Assembly: GCA_020253445.1 (NCBI GenBank)
Contig: JADCBP010000005.1
Coordinates: 62,001-126,000, forward strand
Source: Methylobacterium sp.
Lineage (GTDB): Bacteria; Pseudomonadota; Alphaproteobacteria; Rhizobiales; Beijerinckiaceae
Length of the DNA stretch: 64,000 bases
Direction: 5' to 3'
Shown here piece after piece: positions 25,864-34,669 of this stretch. How positions within the stretch are numbered: the first letter of the stretch is position 1; each line of letters opens with the position of its first letter. Under the pieces are notes generated by a model. It was not told where the DNA came from, made no database searches, and saw nothing but the letters and a program-made list of their open reading frames with translations. The translations under genes were made by a program, and so were the position numbers.

Positions 25864-26696
25864 TCCTTGTCGAGCGAGAGATCCGGCGCGTCCGGGTTCT
25901 TCATGCCGACGACATGATAACCCGAATCAACATGCATCACCTCGCCCGTGACACCGCGTGAAAGATCGGAGAGCAGATAAAGCGCGCTGTCACCCACTTC
26001 CTCGATGGTCACGGTTCGGCGCAGCGGCGCGTTGTACTCGTTCCATTTCAGGATGTAGCGGAAATCGCCGATGCCGCTCGCGGCCAGCGTCTTGATCGGG
26101 CCGGCCGAGATCGCGTTGACGCGGATATTGCGCGGGCCGAGATCAGCCGCGAGATAGCGCACGCTGGCTTCCAGCGCCGCCTTGGCCACGCCCATCACAT
26201 TGTAATGCGGCATCCACTTCTCGGCGCCATAATAGGTGAGTGTGACGATCGAGCCGCCATCGGTCATCAGCTTCTCGGCGCGCTGGATGATCGCGGTCAG
26301 CGAATAGCACGAGATCAGCATGGATTTCGTGAAATTCGCCTCGGATGTGTCGACATATCGGCCCGTCAACTCGTCCTTGTCGGAAAAAGCGATGGCGTGG
26401 ACAACGAAATCCAGCCTGCCCCAGGCACGTTCGATTTCGGCGAAGACCGCGTCGATCGAGGCGGTATCCGTCACGTCGCAATGGCCCGCGACGATCCCGC
26501 CGAGTTCCTGCGCCAGGGGCTCCACGCGTTTCTTCAGCGCGTCGCCCTGATAGGTGAAGGCGAGTTCCGCGCCCGCCGCATGGCAGGCCTTGGCAATGCC
26601 CCAGGCAATGGAGCGATTATTGGCGAGCCCCATGATGAGGCCGCGCCTGCCGCGCATCAGCCCGTTGCTCTCGGCGCCCCCGCTTGCTTGTGCCAT
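25860..26696 (-). CDS. fabI: Enoyl-[acyl-carrier-protein] reductase (NADH)
   Basis: MRGRRGLIMGLANNRSIAWG is the FabI cofactor loop, HAIAFSDKDELTGRYVDTS and YNVMGVAKAALE hold the catalytic Tyr-x6-Lys, and AISAGPIKTLAASGI and GEVMHVDSGYHVVGM finish the fold. It catalyses the last step of each fatty acid elongation cycle. The start is taken at ATG 26696 (MAQASGG); ATG 26726 is possible. It heads an operon with a secreted protein and a phosphatase. Confidence 0.94.
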   Translation of the reverse strand: MAQASGGAESNGLMRGRRGLIMGLANNRSIAWGIAKACHAAGAELAFTYQGDALKKRVEPLAQELGGIVAGHCDVTDTASIDAVFAEIERAWGRLDFVVHAIAFSDKDELTGRYVDTSEANFTKSMLISCYSLTAIIQRAEKLMTDGGSIVTLTYYGAEKWMPHYNVMGVAKAALEASVRYLAADLGPRNIRVNAISAGPIKTLAASGIGDFRYILKWNEYNAPLRRTVTIEEVGDSALYLLSDLSRGVTGEVMHVDSGYHVVGMKNPDAPDLSLDKE

Positions 26697-26848
26697 CGTG
26701 TCTGACCCTGAAAACCGGTTGTTCAATCCTCGCGTCCGTCAGGAAGGGAAGCGACATCCCGGCTTCGACAAACGGCGCGTTGGCGCGCCTTCCCTTTAAG
26801 CATTCCAGCGGAAGGTGCAAGCGGCTCGGAAAGAGGGAACGGGAATTC

Positions 26849-27757
26849 TCAGCCCGGCCGCCCTCGGAAAAAGCCCTCGACCTCGGGATCATGGGGCCCG
26901 AGATCGATCTCGAGGGTCACCAGCAGATCGCCCGTCTGCTCGCCGCGCGGCAGGCCCTTGCCGCGCAGACGAAGGGTCTTTCCGCCGCTGGTCCAGGCTG
27001 GCACGGTTACTTCCACCTCGCCCGTGAGCGTCGGCACACGCACGCTGCCGCCAAGGACTGCATCGCGAATCGGCACGGGCACGGAGACGCGCAGGTCGTT
27101 GCCCTCCATGCCGAAGGTGGGATGCTTCGCGAAGCGGATGGTCACCAGCGCGTCGCCATTCGCGGCCCCGAAGGGCGAGGGGTGACCCTGCCCGCGCAGG
27201 CGCATGGTGGCGCCATTGGCCACGCCCTTCGGCACGTTGATTTCCAGCGTGCGGCCATCGGGCATCGTCACGCGATGCGCGCCACCACTCGCGACCCGCT
27301 CCAGCGGCACGCTGGTTTCGACCGTGATATCCTCGCCCGGCGGAGGCCCGCGACGCCCCGTGCCTTTCGCCTGCCCGGCAAAGGGATCACGCGGGCCACC
27401 CTCGAACTGGCGGAACAGATCCGAGAAGATATCGCGTGGATTGCCGCCCGGTCCGCCGCCGAAATCAAACTTGAAGCCGCCCGCGCCGCCGCCGGGGAAG
27501 CCGCCGCCACCGCCGAGATCGGAAAAGGCGCGTGGCTTGCCGTCCGCGTCGATCTCGCCGCGATCGAACTGCCGGCGCTTCGTCTCGTCGCCGAGGATCT
27601 CGTAGGCGTTGTTGACCTCCGCAAACCGCGTCGCAGCCTTGGCGTCGCCGCGATTGTGATCGGGGTGATAGGTTTTCGCGAGCTTGCGATAGGCGCGCTT
27701 GATCTCATCCGCCGAGGCATCGCGCTTCACGCCGAGGGTCTGATAGGGATCAGGCAT
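26849..27757 (-). CDS. DnaJ/CbpA-type J-domain chaperone (302 aa)
   Basis: The J domain spans residues 1-68 (PYQTLGVKRDASADEIKRAY, HPDHNRGD with the HPD motif), then a long Gly/Phe-rich linker (GGGGGFPGGGAGGFKFDFGG) and two C-terminal substrate-binding beta domains (ETSVPLERVASGGAHRVT, VSVPVPIRDAVLGG). There is no zinc finger, so it is class II like CbpA. It stimulates DnaK ATPase. ATG 27757 (MPDPYQTLG) is the conserved start. Confidence 0.92.
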   Translation of the reverse strand: MPDPYQTLGVKRDASADEIKRAYRKLAKTYHPDHNRGDAKAATRFAEVNNAYEILGDETKRRQFDRGEIDADGKPRAFSDLGGGGGFPGGGAGGFKFDFGGGPGGNPRDIFSDLFRQFEGGPRDPFAGQAKGTGRRGPPPGEDITVETSVPLERVASGGAHRVTMPDGRTLEINVPKGVANGATMRLRGQGHPSPFGAANGDALVTIRFAKHPTFGMEGNDLRVSVPVPIRDAVLGGSVRVPTLTGEVEVTVPAWTSGGKTLRLRGKGLPRGEQTGDLLVTLEIDLGPHDPEVEGFFRGRPG

Positions 27758-27851
27758 CGTCTTCCCGGGATCAAGATTGGGGGTTGAACCATTCCCGTTC
27801 AAGATGGGGTCAGCACGCGCCTGTCGCAATAGTGCAACGCGTGGGGGCGGC

Positions 27852-28496
27852 TCAGTCCCGATGCGGGGCGGCGCGCGGCGCCGCCACCGGGTTGGCCTGA
27901 AACATGGCCGGGCTCGCCTTCGGCAGCGAGAAATCGGCCTCTTTCACGCCGGCCACCTGTCCGAGTGGCTTCACATCGCGCATGGCCCATTCGCCAGGGC
28001 CGGTCCGGCAGGCCTGGCCTTCATGCGCGACCTCGCGCAAGGCGGTTTTTTCATGCTGCTTCTGCACGACAAGCGCGCGGAAAGGCCGGCAGACCGTGTT
28101 GCCGACAACAGCGAGGCCGCCCAATGGTTCGAAGCGCCCGTGCCTGTTCGACGCCGGATTGTCCCAGTTCACCGGAAGACCCGCCCCCTGCGGATCGACC
28201 GCGAGGGAGAGCGCCGCATTGGCTCGCCGCCAGTCTTCCTCATCGAGCGGAATTGCAAAAACGGAGACATGAGCCGGGGCAATGCCTGCCGTGGTCTCTT
28301 CCTCGTCGCCGCCGAAGCCCGGAATGTTCATCGTGAGCGAGCACCCGGCGGACAAAAGCGCGAGCGCGAGAGACAGAAAGGCAAGCTGGGCGCGCGCACG
28401 GCGATTGCGCGATGCGGTCGGCTTCCTGTATCCGTCAATGGCCCGAACCGGACGCGACTCCACGCGATTTCTCCCGATACACGCGTTTGTCGCCAT
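27852..28496 (-). CDS. RT0821/Lpp0805-type surface-antigen lipoprotein
   Basis: A basic leader is followed by FLSLALALLSAGCSLTMNI, a lipoprotein signal with LSAGC. The C-terminal half contains RANAALSLAVDPQGAGLPVN and GNTVCRPFRALVV, typical of the family of 16-17 kDa outer-membrane antigens. Start ATG 28496 is only 18 bp from the divergent pdxH start, so either promoters overlap or translation starts further in. Function structural or unknown. Confidence 0.75.
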   Translation of the reverse strand: MATNACIGRNRVESRPVRAIDGYRKPTASRNRRARAQLAFLSLALALLSAGCSLTMNIPGFGGDEEETTAGIAPAHVSVFAIPLDEEDWRRANAALSLAVDPQGAGLPVNWDNPASNRHGRFEPLGGLAVVGNTVCRPFRALVVQKQHEKTALREVAHEGQACRTGPGEWAMRDVKPLGQVAGVKEADFSLPKASPAMFQANPVAAPRAAPHRD

Positions 28497-28514
28497 TAGA
28501 GTGGGAAAGCGTTA

Positions 28515-29117
28515 ATGAGCAGTGACCTCGAAGCCGCATCGGAGCCTTTCGCGCTGTTCAACGAATGGTTTGCGCTGGCAAAGACCAAAGAGATCAACGA
28601 TCCGAACGCCATGGCGCTCGCGACCGTGGATGCCCAGGCCCTGCCCAATGTGCGCATGGTGCTGATGAAGGAGATCACGCCCGCCGGCGTGGTGTTCTAC
28701 ACCAATACCGAGAGCCAGAAGGGCCAAGAGATTGCCGGGAACCCGCAAGCCGCGGTGGTGTTCCACTGGAAATCCCTGCAAAGGCAGGTGCGCTTCCGCG
28801 GCCCCCTCGCCCGTGTCAGCGATGGCGAGGCGGACGCCTATTTCGTCTCCCGTCCCCGGGACAGCCGCATCGGCGCCTGGGCTTCGCAGCAATCGCGCCC
28901 GCTGGAGGACCGATTCGCGCTGGAAAAGGCCGTGGCTCGCGAAGCGCTGCGATTCGGTCTTGGCGAGGTTCCGCGCCCGCCGCACTGGACCGGCTTCCGG
29001 TTGATGCCGCTCTATATCGAATTCTGGCAGGACAAGCCTTTCCGCCTGCATGATAGGCTGGTCTTCCGGCGCGAAAGCACGGATACCGGCTTCAGAACCG
29101 AACGCCTCTACCCGTAA
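28515..29117 (+). CDS. pdxH: Pyridoxamine 5'-phosphate oxidase
   Basis: 200 aa. [19 protein letters not shown] and [14 protein letters not shown] bind [16 protein letters not shown] and [19 protein letters not shown] are conserved, and the C-terminal [10 protein letters not shown] and ERLYP end is typical. It makes pyridoxal phosphate from PNP or PMP. It is divergent from the surface-antigen lipoprotein gene and followed 20 bp later by an SDR gene. Confidence 0.95.
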   Translation: MSSDLEAASEPFALFNEWFALAKTKEINDPNAMALATVDAQALPNVRMVLMKEITPAGVVFYTNTESQKGQEIAGNPQAAVVFHWKSLQRQVRFRGPLARVSDGEADAYFVSRPRDSRIGAWASQQSRPLEDRFALEKAVAREALRFGLGEVPRPPHWTGFRLMPLYIEFWQDKPFRLHDRLVFRRESTDTGFRTERLYP

Positions 29118-29137
29118 CCCTTCCAAGGAGCAGAACG

Positions 29138-29899
29138 ATGATGGACCGATCCGGTTCGAACAGCGGCGGCGAACGCCGCACGCTTCTGCTCACCGGTGCC
29201 TCGCGCGGCATCGGCCATGCCACGGTGAAGCGCTTCAACTCCGCCGGCTGGCGGGTGCTGGCCTGCTCGCGCCAGCCCTTCCCCGAGAATTGCCCCTGGG
29301 AAGGCGGCCAGGACGACCACATCCAGGTTGACCTTGCGAACCCCGAAGACACCCTGCGCGCCATCAACGAGATCAAGTCTCGCCTGCCGGATGGGCGCCT
29401 GCACGCGCTGGTGAACAATGCAGGCATCTCGCCGAAGGGCCCGGGCGGCGCGCGCATGGGCTCGATCCAGACCCCGCTGGCCGATTGGATTCAGGTGTTC
29501 CAGGTGAATTTTTTCGCATCCATCATGCTCGCGCGCGGGCTGATCGATGAGCTCAAGGCCACGAAAGGCGCGGTGGTGAATGTCACCTCGATCGCCGGCG
29601 TGCATGTCCACCCCTTCGCCGGTGCCGCCTATGCCACCTCGAAAGCCGCACTGGCGGCGCTGACCCGCGAGATGGCCGCCGATTTCGGCCCCTACGGCAT
29701 TCGCGTGAACTCGATCTCACCGGGCGAGATCGACACCTCGATCCTTTCGCCGGGCACGGAGAAGATCGTGGAAACGCTGCCGCTTCGTCGGCTTGGCACG
29801 CCGGAGGAGGTCGCGAAGGCGATCTACTTCCTCTGCACGGAAGCCTCTTCCTACGTGACGGGCGCGGAACTGCACATCAATGGCGGCCAGCATGTCTAG
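29138..29899 (+). CDS. Short-chain dehydrogenase/reductase (253 aa)
   Basis: Rossmann motif TGASRGIGHATV, NNAGISPKG, catalytic Ser in NVTSIAGVHV, YATSKAALAALTR with Tyr-x3-Lys, and INGGQHV at the C-terminus mark a classical SDR. AAGGAG lies 8 nt before ATG 29138. It overlaps the NUDIX gene at its end. Substrate unknown. Confidence 0.9.
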   Translation: MMDRSGSNSGGERRTLLLTGASRGIGHATVKRFNSAGWRVLACSRQPFPENCPWEGGQDDHIQVDLANPEDTLRAINEIKSRLPDGRLHALVNNAGISPKGPGGARMGSIQTPLADWIQVFQVNFFASIMLARGLIDELKATKGAVVNVTSIAGVHVHPFAGAAYATSKAALAALTREMAADFGPYGIRVNSISPGEIDTSILSPGTEKIVETLPLRRLGTPEEVAKAIYFLCTEASSYVTGAELHINGGQHV

Positions 29900-30326
29900 A
29901 CCGGTGCTGGCGGCCTCCATCGCGGTGTTTCGCGATGGGAAAGTGCTGCTGGCCCAGAGGGGCAAGGCCCCGGCGCGCGGGCTCTTCTCGCTGCCAGGTG
30001 GACGCATCGAGCCCGGTGAGCGCATGGCGGAAGCGGTTCTGCGCGAATTGCACGAGGAAGTGGGCCTGAAGGCCGAGATTGCGGGCTTCGTGGATCATGT
30101 CGAGCATATCGAGCACGGCCCGGATGGCGCGCTCTTGGCCCATGCGGTGATTTGCGCCTTCGCCGGACACTGGACCGGCGGCGAGGCGATGATTTCCCAT
30201 GAAGCGGAAGCGCTGCTCTGGGTCGATCCGCTGGATCCCGGTGACCTGCCGATGACGCGCGGCCTGCCGGATATCCTGCGCAAGGCGCATCAGCTGATCA
30301 CGCGCGGGACGGGGCAGGCCGCATGA
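29892..30326 (+). CDS. NUDIX hydrolase (144 aa)
   Basis: The NUDIX box is intact: GGRIEPGERMAEAVLREL then HEEVGL. The start ATG 29892 lies inside the last codons of the SDR gene and the stop overlaps the next start by 4 bp, so SDR, NUDIX and the TIGR02301 gene form a coupled run. It hydrolyses a nucleoside diphosphate-linked compound; the substrate is not evident. Confidence 0.88.
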   Translation: MSRPVLAASIAVFRDGKVLLAQRGKAPARGLFSLPGGRIEPGERMAEAVLRELHEEVGLKAEIAGFVDHVEHIEHGPDGALLAHAVICAFAGHWTGGEAMISHEAEALLWVDPLDPGDLPMTRGLPDILRKAHQLITRGTGQAA

Positions 30327-30772
30327 GACGCAGGGGCCTGACCATCCTGCTGATCGTGGCGCTGGCGTTTCCGGCCGCCGCGCAGCAGCAATCGCCTGCG
30401 CCGCAGCCGCCGCGCCGCGCCGCGCCACCCCCCGCGCCACCCAAGGAACCGGCGCGGCCGCCCCTGCCCGCCGAATACGAAAAGCCGATGCTGGAACTTT
30501 CGGAGACGCTCGGCTCGCTCGCCTTCCTCACCACGCTCTGCCGGCCCGACGAGCGCCCCAACCCCTGGCAGAAGCGCATGGAGACGCTGGTGGCGAGCGA
30601 AGGCACGGCGCAAGGCAACCGCGAGCGGCTGATGGGTGCTTACAACGCCGGCTTCTCGACCTTCTCGACCACCTATCGCCAATGCACGGATGCCGCGCGG
30701 GCCGCGCGCTCCATGCTGGTGCGCGAAGCATCGCGCCTCGCCCGGACGCTCGAGCAACGTTATGGCGGTTGA
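30323..30772 (+). CDS. TIGR02301-family exported protein (149 aa)
   Basis: Signal peptide RGLTILLIVALAFPAAAQQ, then a Pro-rich linker (PQPPRRAAPPPAPPKEPARP) and a helical domain with LGSLAFLTTLCRPDE, WQKRMETLVASEG and AYNAGFSTFSTTYRQCT, the conserved block of this alphaproteobacterial family of unknown function. Two cysteines may pair. It is the last gene of the SDR-NUDIX run. Confidence 0.82.
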   Translation: MRRRGLTILLIVALAFPAAAQQQSPAPQPPRRAAPPPAPPKEPARPPLPAEYEKPMLELSETLGSLAFLTTLCRPDERPNPWQKRMETLVASEGTAQGNRERLMGAYNAGFSTFSTTYRQCTDAARAARSMLVREASRLARTLEQRYGG

Positions 30773-30976
30773 ACCATCCACAGGGCTATCCCCTTGAATT
30801 GTAAGAAGGCAGGAAAGTCCGTTAACGTTTTCGCAACTCCTTGCTCGCTTTCAAAACGGAGAGTCGCTAGGTTCCATTGAACGGTGGTGGGAGCGGGGCG
30901 GGGGTCCTGCTGTCGCAGCCGGATTTGCGCGGCATCCGCCGCGCAAGATCGCTTGCCAGAAAGACCGGATACGCCC

Positions 30977-31237
30977 GTGCAGACCGCCAAGCCGATGGGA
31001 ACCGCCAGCGACGCGCATTTTGCCGAACAACGGCGTGCGGCCTATGGCTACATCAACGAAGCCTTCGCCGAGGGGCGCCATGACGGCATCGACGGTGATT
31101 GCCTCGCCCATGCGGCCCTGTTCGCGGCATTCGTGGAACTGGTGGCGACCTATGGCGAGGACGCGGTCTCAAAATTCGCCGAACGTCTGCCCGAGCGCAT
31201 CCGCGCCGGCGAGTATTCCGTGCGCCTGAAGAGCTGA
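30977..31237 (+). CDS. Conserved small Hyphomicrobiales-type protein (86 aa)
   Basis: AAYGYINEAFAEGRHDGIDG, DCLAHAALFAAFVELVATYG and KFAERLPERIRAGEYSVRL form a short helical protein I have seen only as hypothetical in this order. GTG 30977 is used; ATG 30995 is an alternative and longer starts read through low-quality leader. Its 3' end is duplicated 66 bp downstream. Confidence 0.65.
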   Translation: MQTAKPMGTASDAHFAEQRRAAYGYINEAFAEGRHDGIDGDCLAHAALFAAFVELVATYGEDAVSKFAERLPERIRAGEYSVRLKS

Positions 31238-31303
31238 ACGCCCGGGTCGAGGCATTCCTGGCGCATTCGCGCCGGCGAGTATTCCATGCGCCTGAAAAAT
31301 CAG
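31195..31303 (+). repeat. 66-bp-offset duplication of a gene 3' end
   Basis: GCGCATCCGCGCCGGCGAG followed by TATTCCGTGCGCCTGAA (31195-31230) recurs as GCGCATTCGCGCCGGCGAG and TATTCCATGCGCCTGAA (31261-31296). The first copy ends the small gene at 31237; the second lies in the intergenic space and touches the stop of the convergent azlD gene. Confidence 0.8.
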
Positions 31304-31602
31304 AGCCCCGCCCAGCGCGCGAGCGCCACGATGCCGACGCCGAGGAGTGCCGAGAGCACGTCCTGCCCGGTGAGCTTCATGAGAATGACCACCGAGGCGG
31401 ATGCGATCCATTCCGCAGGTCCGCCGCGCATTGCCGCGACCGCGACAATGCCCGCCATCACCGAAAGCGGCGTGGCACGCAGGGCTGCCTCGATCCGCGG
31501 CGTGATCGTCACGAAGCGCATGGCGAGAAAGCCCGCGACGCGACAGCCATAGGAGGCGAGCGCCATTGCCATCAGCAGGATGGAGAACTCGACATTGGTC
31601 AT
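31300..31602 (-). CDS. azlD: AzlD-family branched-chain amino acid exporter subunit
   Basis: 100 aa with four hydrophobic segments. RVAGFLAMRFVTITPRIEAA and PLSVMAGIVAVAAMRGGPAE match AzlD small subunits. It overlaps azlC by 4 bp, the standard pair that exports branched-chain or related amino acids and analogues. Confidence 0.85.
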   Translation of the reverse strand: MTNVEFSILLMAMALASYGCRVAGFLAMRFVTITPRIEAALRATPLSVMAGIVAVAAMRGGPAEWIASASVVILMKLTGQDVLSALLGVGIVALARWAGL

Positions 31603-32318
31603 GTCGTCTCACTCTCGCTGAAGCGCAGCCACGCGAACAGGCCGCCGGCGATACCCGCGATCACCGGGGCCCAGGCGGGCGAGCCAAGCCACGCCACGCC
31701 CAGAGCGGCGGGAACGGCCACGGCCACCACGCCCCAATCGCTTTTCTGCCGGAACATCCCGATCATCATCGCGGCGGAGAAGGCGATCAGCATGAAATCG
31801 AGGCCGAGCACGCGCGGATTGGGCGCATAGCCGCCCAGCACCGACCCGGCAACCGTGCCTGCGAGCCAGGCCAGACAGGGGCTCATGGCGGAGCCGAGCA
31901 CGAAACCCGCATCGCGCTCGCCATTCTCATAGGCATTGAGCGACATCAGCCAGTTGCCATCTCCAAGGATGTAGAGGGTCGAATAGGCTTTCAGCGGCCG
32001 AAGCTGCCCCAGCCAGGGCCGGAGCGTGGCGCCGAACAAGACATAGCGCGCGTTCATCACGAGGATCAGCGCCACGACCGACCACAGGATGGAGGCCGTG
32101 AGCGAGGTTCCCGCCGCGAGGATCGAGAGCGTCGCCATCTGCGCCGAGCCGGAATAAACGACAAGCGAGAACAGGAAGGCCTGCAAGGGCGAAAACCCCG
32201 CCTGATCGGCCACGAGCCCGAAGGCCATGCCATAGGCGAACACCCCCAGCGCGAAGGCCACACCACGCCGGAAGCCGCGCCCGAACCCGGCGCGCGAGAA
32301 GGAAACGGCATCCGTCAT
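31599..32318 (-). CDS. azlC: AzlC-family branched-chain amino acid exporter subunit
   Basis: 239 aa, seven to eight hydrophobic segments. YGMAFGLVADQAGFSPLQAF, VYSGSAQMATLSILAAG and NARYVLFGATLRPWL are hallmark AzlC stretches. Paired with azlD; both follow a dihydroorotase gene by 3 bp, suggesting one transcript. Confidence 0.9.
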   Translation of the reverse strand: MTDAVSFSRAGFGRGFRRGVAFALGVFAYGMAFGLVADQAGFSPLQAFLFSLVVYSGSAQMATLSILAAGTSLTASILWSVVALILVMNARYVLFGATLRPWLGQLRPLKAYSTLYILGDGNWLMSLNAYENGERDAGFVLGSAMSPCLAWLAGTVAGSVLGGYAPNPRVLGLDFMLIAFSAAMMIGMFRQKSDWGVVAVAVPAALGVAWLGSPAWAPVIAGIAGGLFAWLRFSESETT

Positions 32319-32321
32319 GGC

Positions 32322-33656
32322 TCAGGCGCGGAGCGTCTCGCCGAAGCGCACGGCCTCGCCCAGCGAGGGCGCGGCGATCTCGCCATCCCACATCACGCGC
32401 TTGCCCCGGATGATGGTGCCGATGGCCCAGCCCTCGACCTCCACCCCGTCATAGGGCGTCCAGCCGCAGCGCGAGGCGATCCAACCGTTGCGGATGGTCT
32501 CCCGGCGCTTGAGATCGACCACGGTGAGGTCGGCGTCATAGCCCTCGGCGATGCGCCCCTTCGCGGCGATGTTGAAGAGCCGCGCCGGTCCGGCCGAGGT
32601 GAGGTCCACGAAACGCTCCAGCGAAAGCTTCCCCTTCGACACATGGTCGAGCATGGTGCAGACCAGCGTCTGCACGCCCGTCATGCCGGAATGCGAACCG
32701 GGATAGGCATGGTGCTTCTCTTCGTGTGTGTGCGGGGCATGGTCGGAGCCGAGGATGTCGATCACGCCCGTGCGCACGCCCTCCCAGATGATCGCCTGAT
32801 GCGAGGCATCGCGCACCGGCGGGTTCATCTGCGCATAGGTGCCGAGCCGCCGGTAGCAATCCGGCGCGACCAGCGTGAGATGATGCGGCGTCGCCTCCAC
32901 GCTCGCGACATCCTTGTGGTGGGCGAGGTAGCGGATCTCCTCGCCGGTCGAGATATGCAGCACATGCACGCGCTTGCCATGCTTGCGCGCGAGCGTGACG
33001 AGACGTTCCGTGGCTTTCAGCGCGGTGATCGGGTCACGCCAGACTGGATGCGAGGACGGGTCGCCCGGCACGCGGAGGTTCATCCGCTCGCGCAGGCGGG
33101 GTTCATCCTCGCAATGGAAGGAGGCGCGGCGCGAGAGCTTCTTCAGGATGCGCTCGAGATTGTGATCGTCCTCCACCAGCAGGTTGCCGGTGGAGGAGCC
33201 GATGAAGACCTTGATGCCCGCCGCACCCGGCAGACGCTCGAGTTCGGGGATGTCGTCCACGTTCTCCGCCGTGCCGCCGACGAAGAAAGCGAAATCGCAA
33301 TGCATGCGATGATGACCGGCCGCGACCTTCGCGGCGAGCGTTTCGGCGGAGGTGGTCAGAGGATTGGTGTTCGGCATCTCGAACACGGCCGTCACGCCGC
33401 CCATCACGGCCGCGCGGCTGCCGGTTTCGAGATCTTCCTTGTGGGTGAGGCCGGGTTCGCGGAAATGCACCTGCGTGTCGATCACGCCGGGGAGAATCGT
33501 GAGGCCCGTTGCGTCGATCGTCTCGGCGGCCTGATCGGGCGAGAAAAGGCCGATGCCGGCGATTCTCCCGCCACGGATGGCGAGGTCGCGTGGGCCTCGG
33601 CCATCCTGGTTCACCACTTCGCCGCCCTTGAGGATGAGATCAAAGGTTTCCGGCAT
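32322..33656 (-). CDS. pyrC: Dihydroorotase (class I amidohydrolase)
   Basis: 444 aa. GVIDTQVHFREPGLTHKED has the metal HxR motif, AGIKVFIGSSTGNLL the carbamylated Lys region, SFHCEDEPRLRER and VHVLHIST the bridging His residues, and GSDHAPHTHEEK the catalytic Asp. It cyclises carbamoyl aspartate in pyrimidine synthesis; an allantoinase or dihydropyrimidinase role is less likely by motif. It is divergent from the ygfZ-like gene. Confidence 0.88.
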   Translation of the reverse strand: MPETFDLILKGGEVVNQDGRGPRDLAIRGGRIAGIGLFSPDQAAETIDATGLTILPGVIDTQVHFREPGLTHKEDLETGSRAAVMGGVTAVFEMPNTNPLTTSAETLAAKVAAGHHRMHCDFAFFVGGTAENVDDIPELERLPGAAGIKVFIGSSTGNLLVEDDHNLERILKKLSRRASFHCEDEPRLRERMNLRVPGDPSSHPVWRDPITALKATERLVTLARKHGKRVHVLHISTGEEIRYLAHHKDVASVEATPHHLTLVAPDCYRRLGTYAQMNPPVRDASHQAIIWEGVRTGVIDILGSDHAPHTHEEKHHAYPGSHSGMTGVQTLVCTMLDHVSKGKLSLERFVDLTSAGPARLFNIAAKGRIAEGYDADLTVVDLKRRETIRNGWIASRCGWTPYDGVEVEGWAIGTIIRGKRVMWDGEIAAPSLGEAVRFGETLRA

Positions 33657-33733
33657 GGCGAGGCTCCCTTGCGGTTCGGACCCCGGTTGCTTATCTGCCG
33701 ATCAAGGTTGAAACAAGCGCCGGAGAGGCTCGC

Positions 33734-34621
33734 GTGTCGCAATTCATCCCCTTATCCGAGCGCAGATTGCTGATCGTTGCCGGCAAGGATGCGGCGCATT
33801 TCCTCCATAACCTGCTGACCGCGAATATCGAGACGCTGAAACCCGGCCAGATGCGCCCGGCCGCGCTGCTCACCCCGCAGGGGAAGATCATCGCCGAGAT
33901 GCTCGTCGCCAATGCCGGCGAGGAAGGCGATGCGGAAGGGCTGTTCCTGCTGGATGTGGCGGCGGGTTTCGCCGATCCGCTGCTGGAAAAGCTCGGGCAA
34001 TACAAGCTCCGGGCCGAGGTGAGCCTTGGCCATGCGCCGGCCGGAACGGCGGTCGCCGTGCTGCTCGATCCGCCGGATTTCGCAAGCGACGAGGTCTATC
34101 TGTTCGCCGATCCGCGCCATGCCGATCTGGGGTTGCGGCTCGTGGGGCCGGAAGCGATGCTCGCCGCCATCGGCCAGCCTTTCGAACGGGCTTCGCCGGA
34201 AGCCTACCACCTGCGGCGCGTCAGCCTCGGCGTGCCGGAAATGGGCAAGGATTATCCTGCTCTCGACGCCTTCCCGCATGAGGTGCTGCTCGACCAGCTC
34301 GCCGGGGTCGATTTCCGGAAGGGCTGCTATATCGGGCAGGAGGTCGTGAGCCGCATGGAGCATCGCGGAACGGCGCGCACGCGCGCCATGCCGCTGCGTT
34401 TCACCAATGGGTTCGGCGTGATCGGGGGCGTCTCCGTCATCGCCGGCGACCGGACGATCGGGACGATCGGTGAATGCTATGGCGACCGGGCCATCGCGCG
34501 GGTGCGGCTCGACCGCCTCGAAGATGCGCTGGCGGCCGGCGAGAACCCGACCGCCGGCGGTGTGCCTGTCGCCTTCAGCCGGCCTGATTTCGCGCGCTTT
34601 CCCGTATCGGGCATCGCCTGA
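33734..34621 (+). CDS. YgfZ/GcvT-family folate-binding Fe-S repair protein (295 aa)
   Basis: GTG 33734 starts a protein with LTPQGKIIAEM, LLDQLAGVDFRKGCYIGQEV followed by VSRMEHRG; the KGCYIGQE motif with its Cys defines YgfZ/IBA57 proteins, which support assembly or repair of certain 4Fe-4S enzymes using tetrahydrofolate. It heads a rightward run with an HD hydrolase, a phosphatase and a NAD regulator. Confidence 0.9.
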   Translation: MSQFIPLSERRLLIVAGKDAAHFLHNLLTANIETLKPGQMRPAALLTPQGKIIAEMLVANAGEEGDAEGLFLLDVAAGFADPLLEKLGQYKLRAEVSLGHAPAGTAVAVLLDPPDFASDEVYLFADPRHADLGLRLVGPEAMLAAIGQPFERASPEAYHLRRVSLGVPEMGKDYPALDAFPHEVLLDQLAGVDFRKGCYIGQEVVSRMEHRGTARTRAMPLRFTNGFGVIGGVSVIAGDRTIGTIGECYGDRAIARVRLDRLEDALAAGENPTAGGVPVAFSRPDFARFPVSGIA

Positions 34622-34669
34622 CACGCTCACCTCTTGAAAGGTTCTCGCGCCCCCGCGATAACCCGGAGG

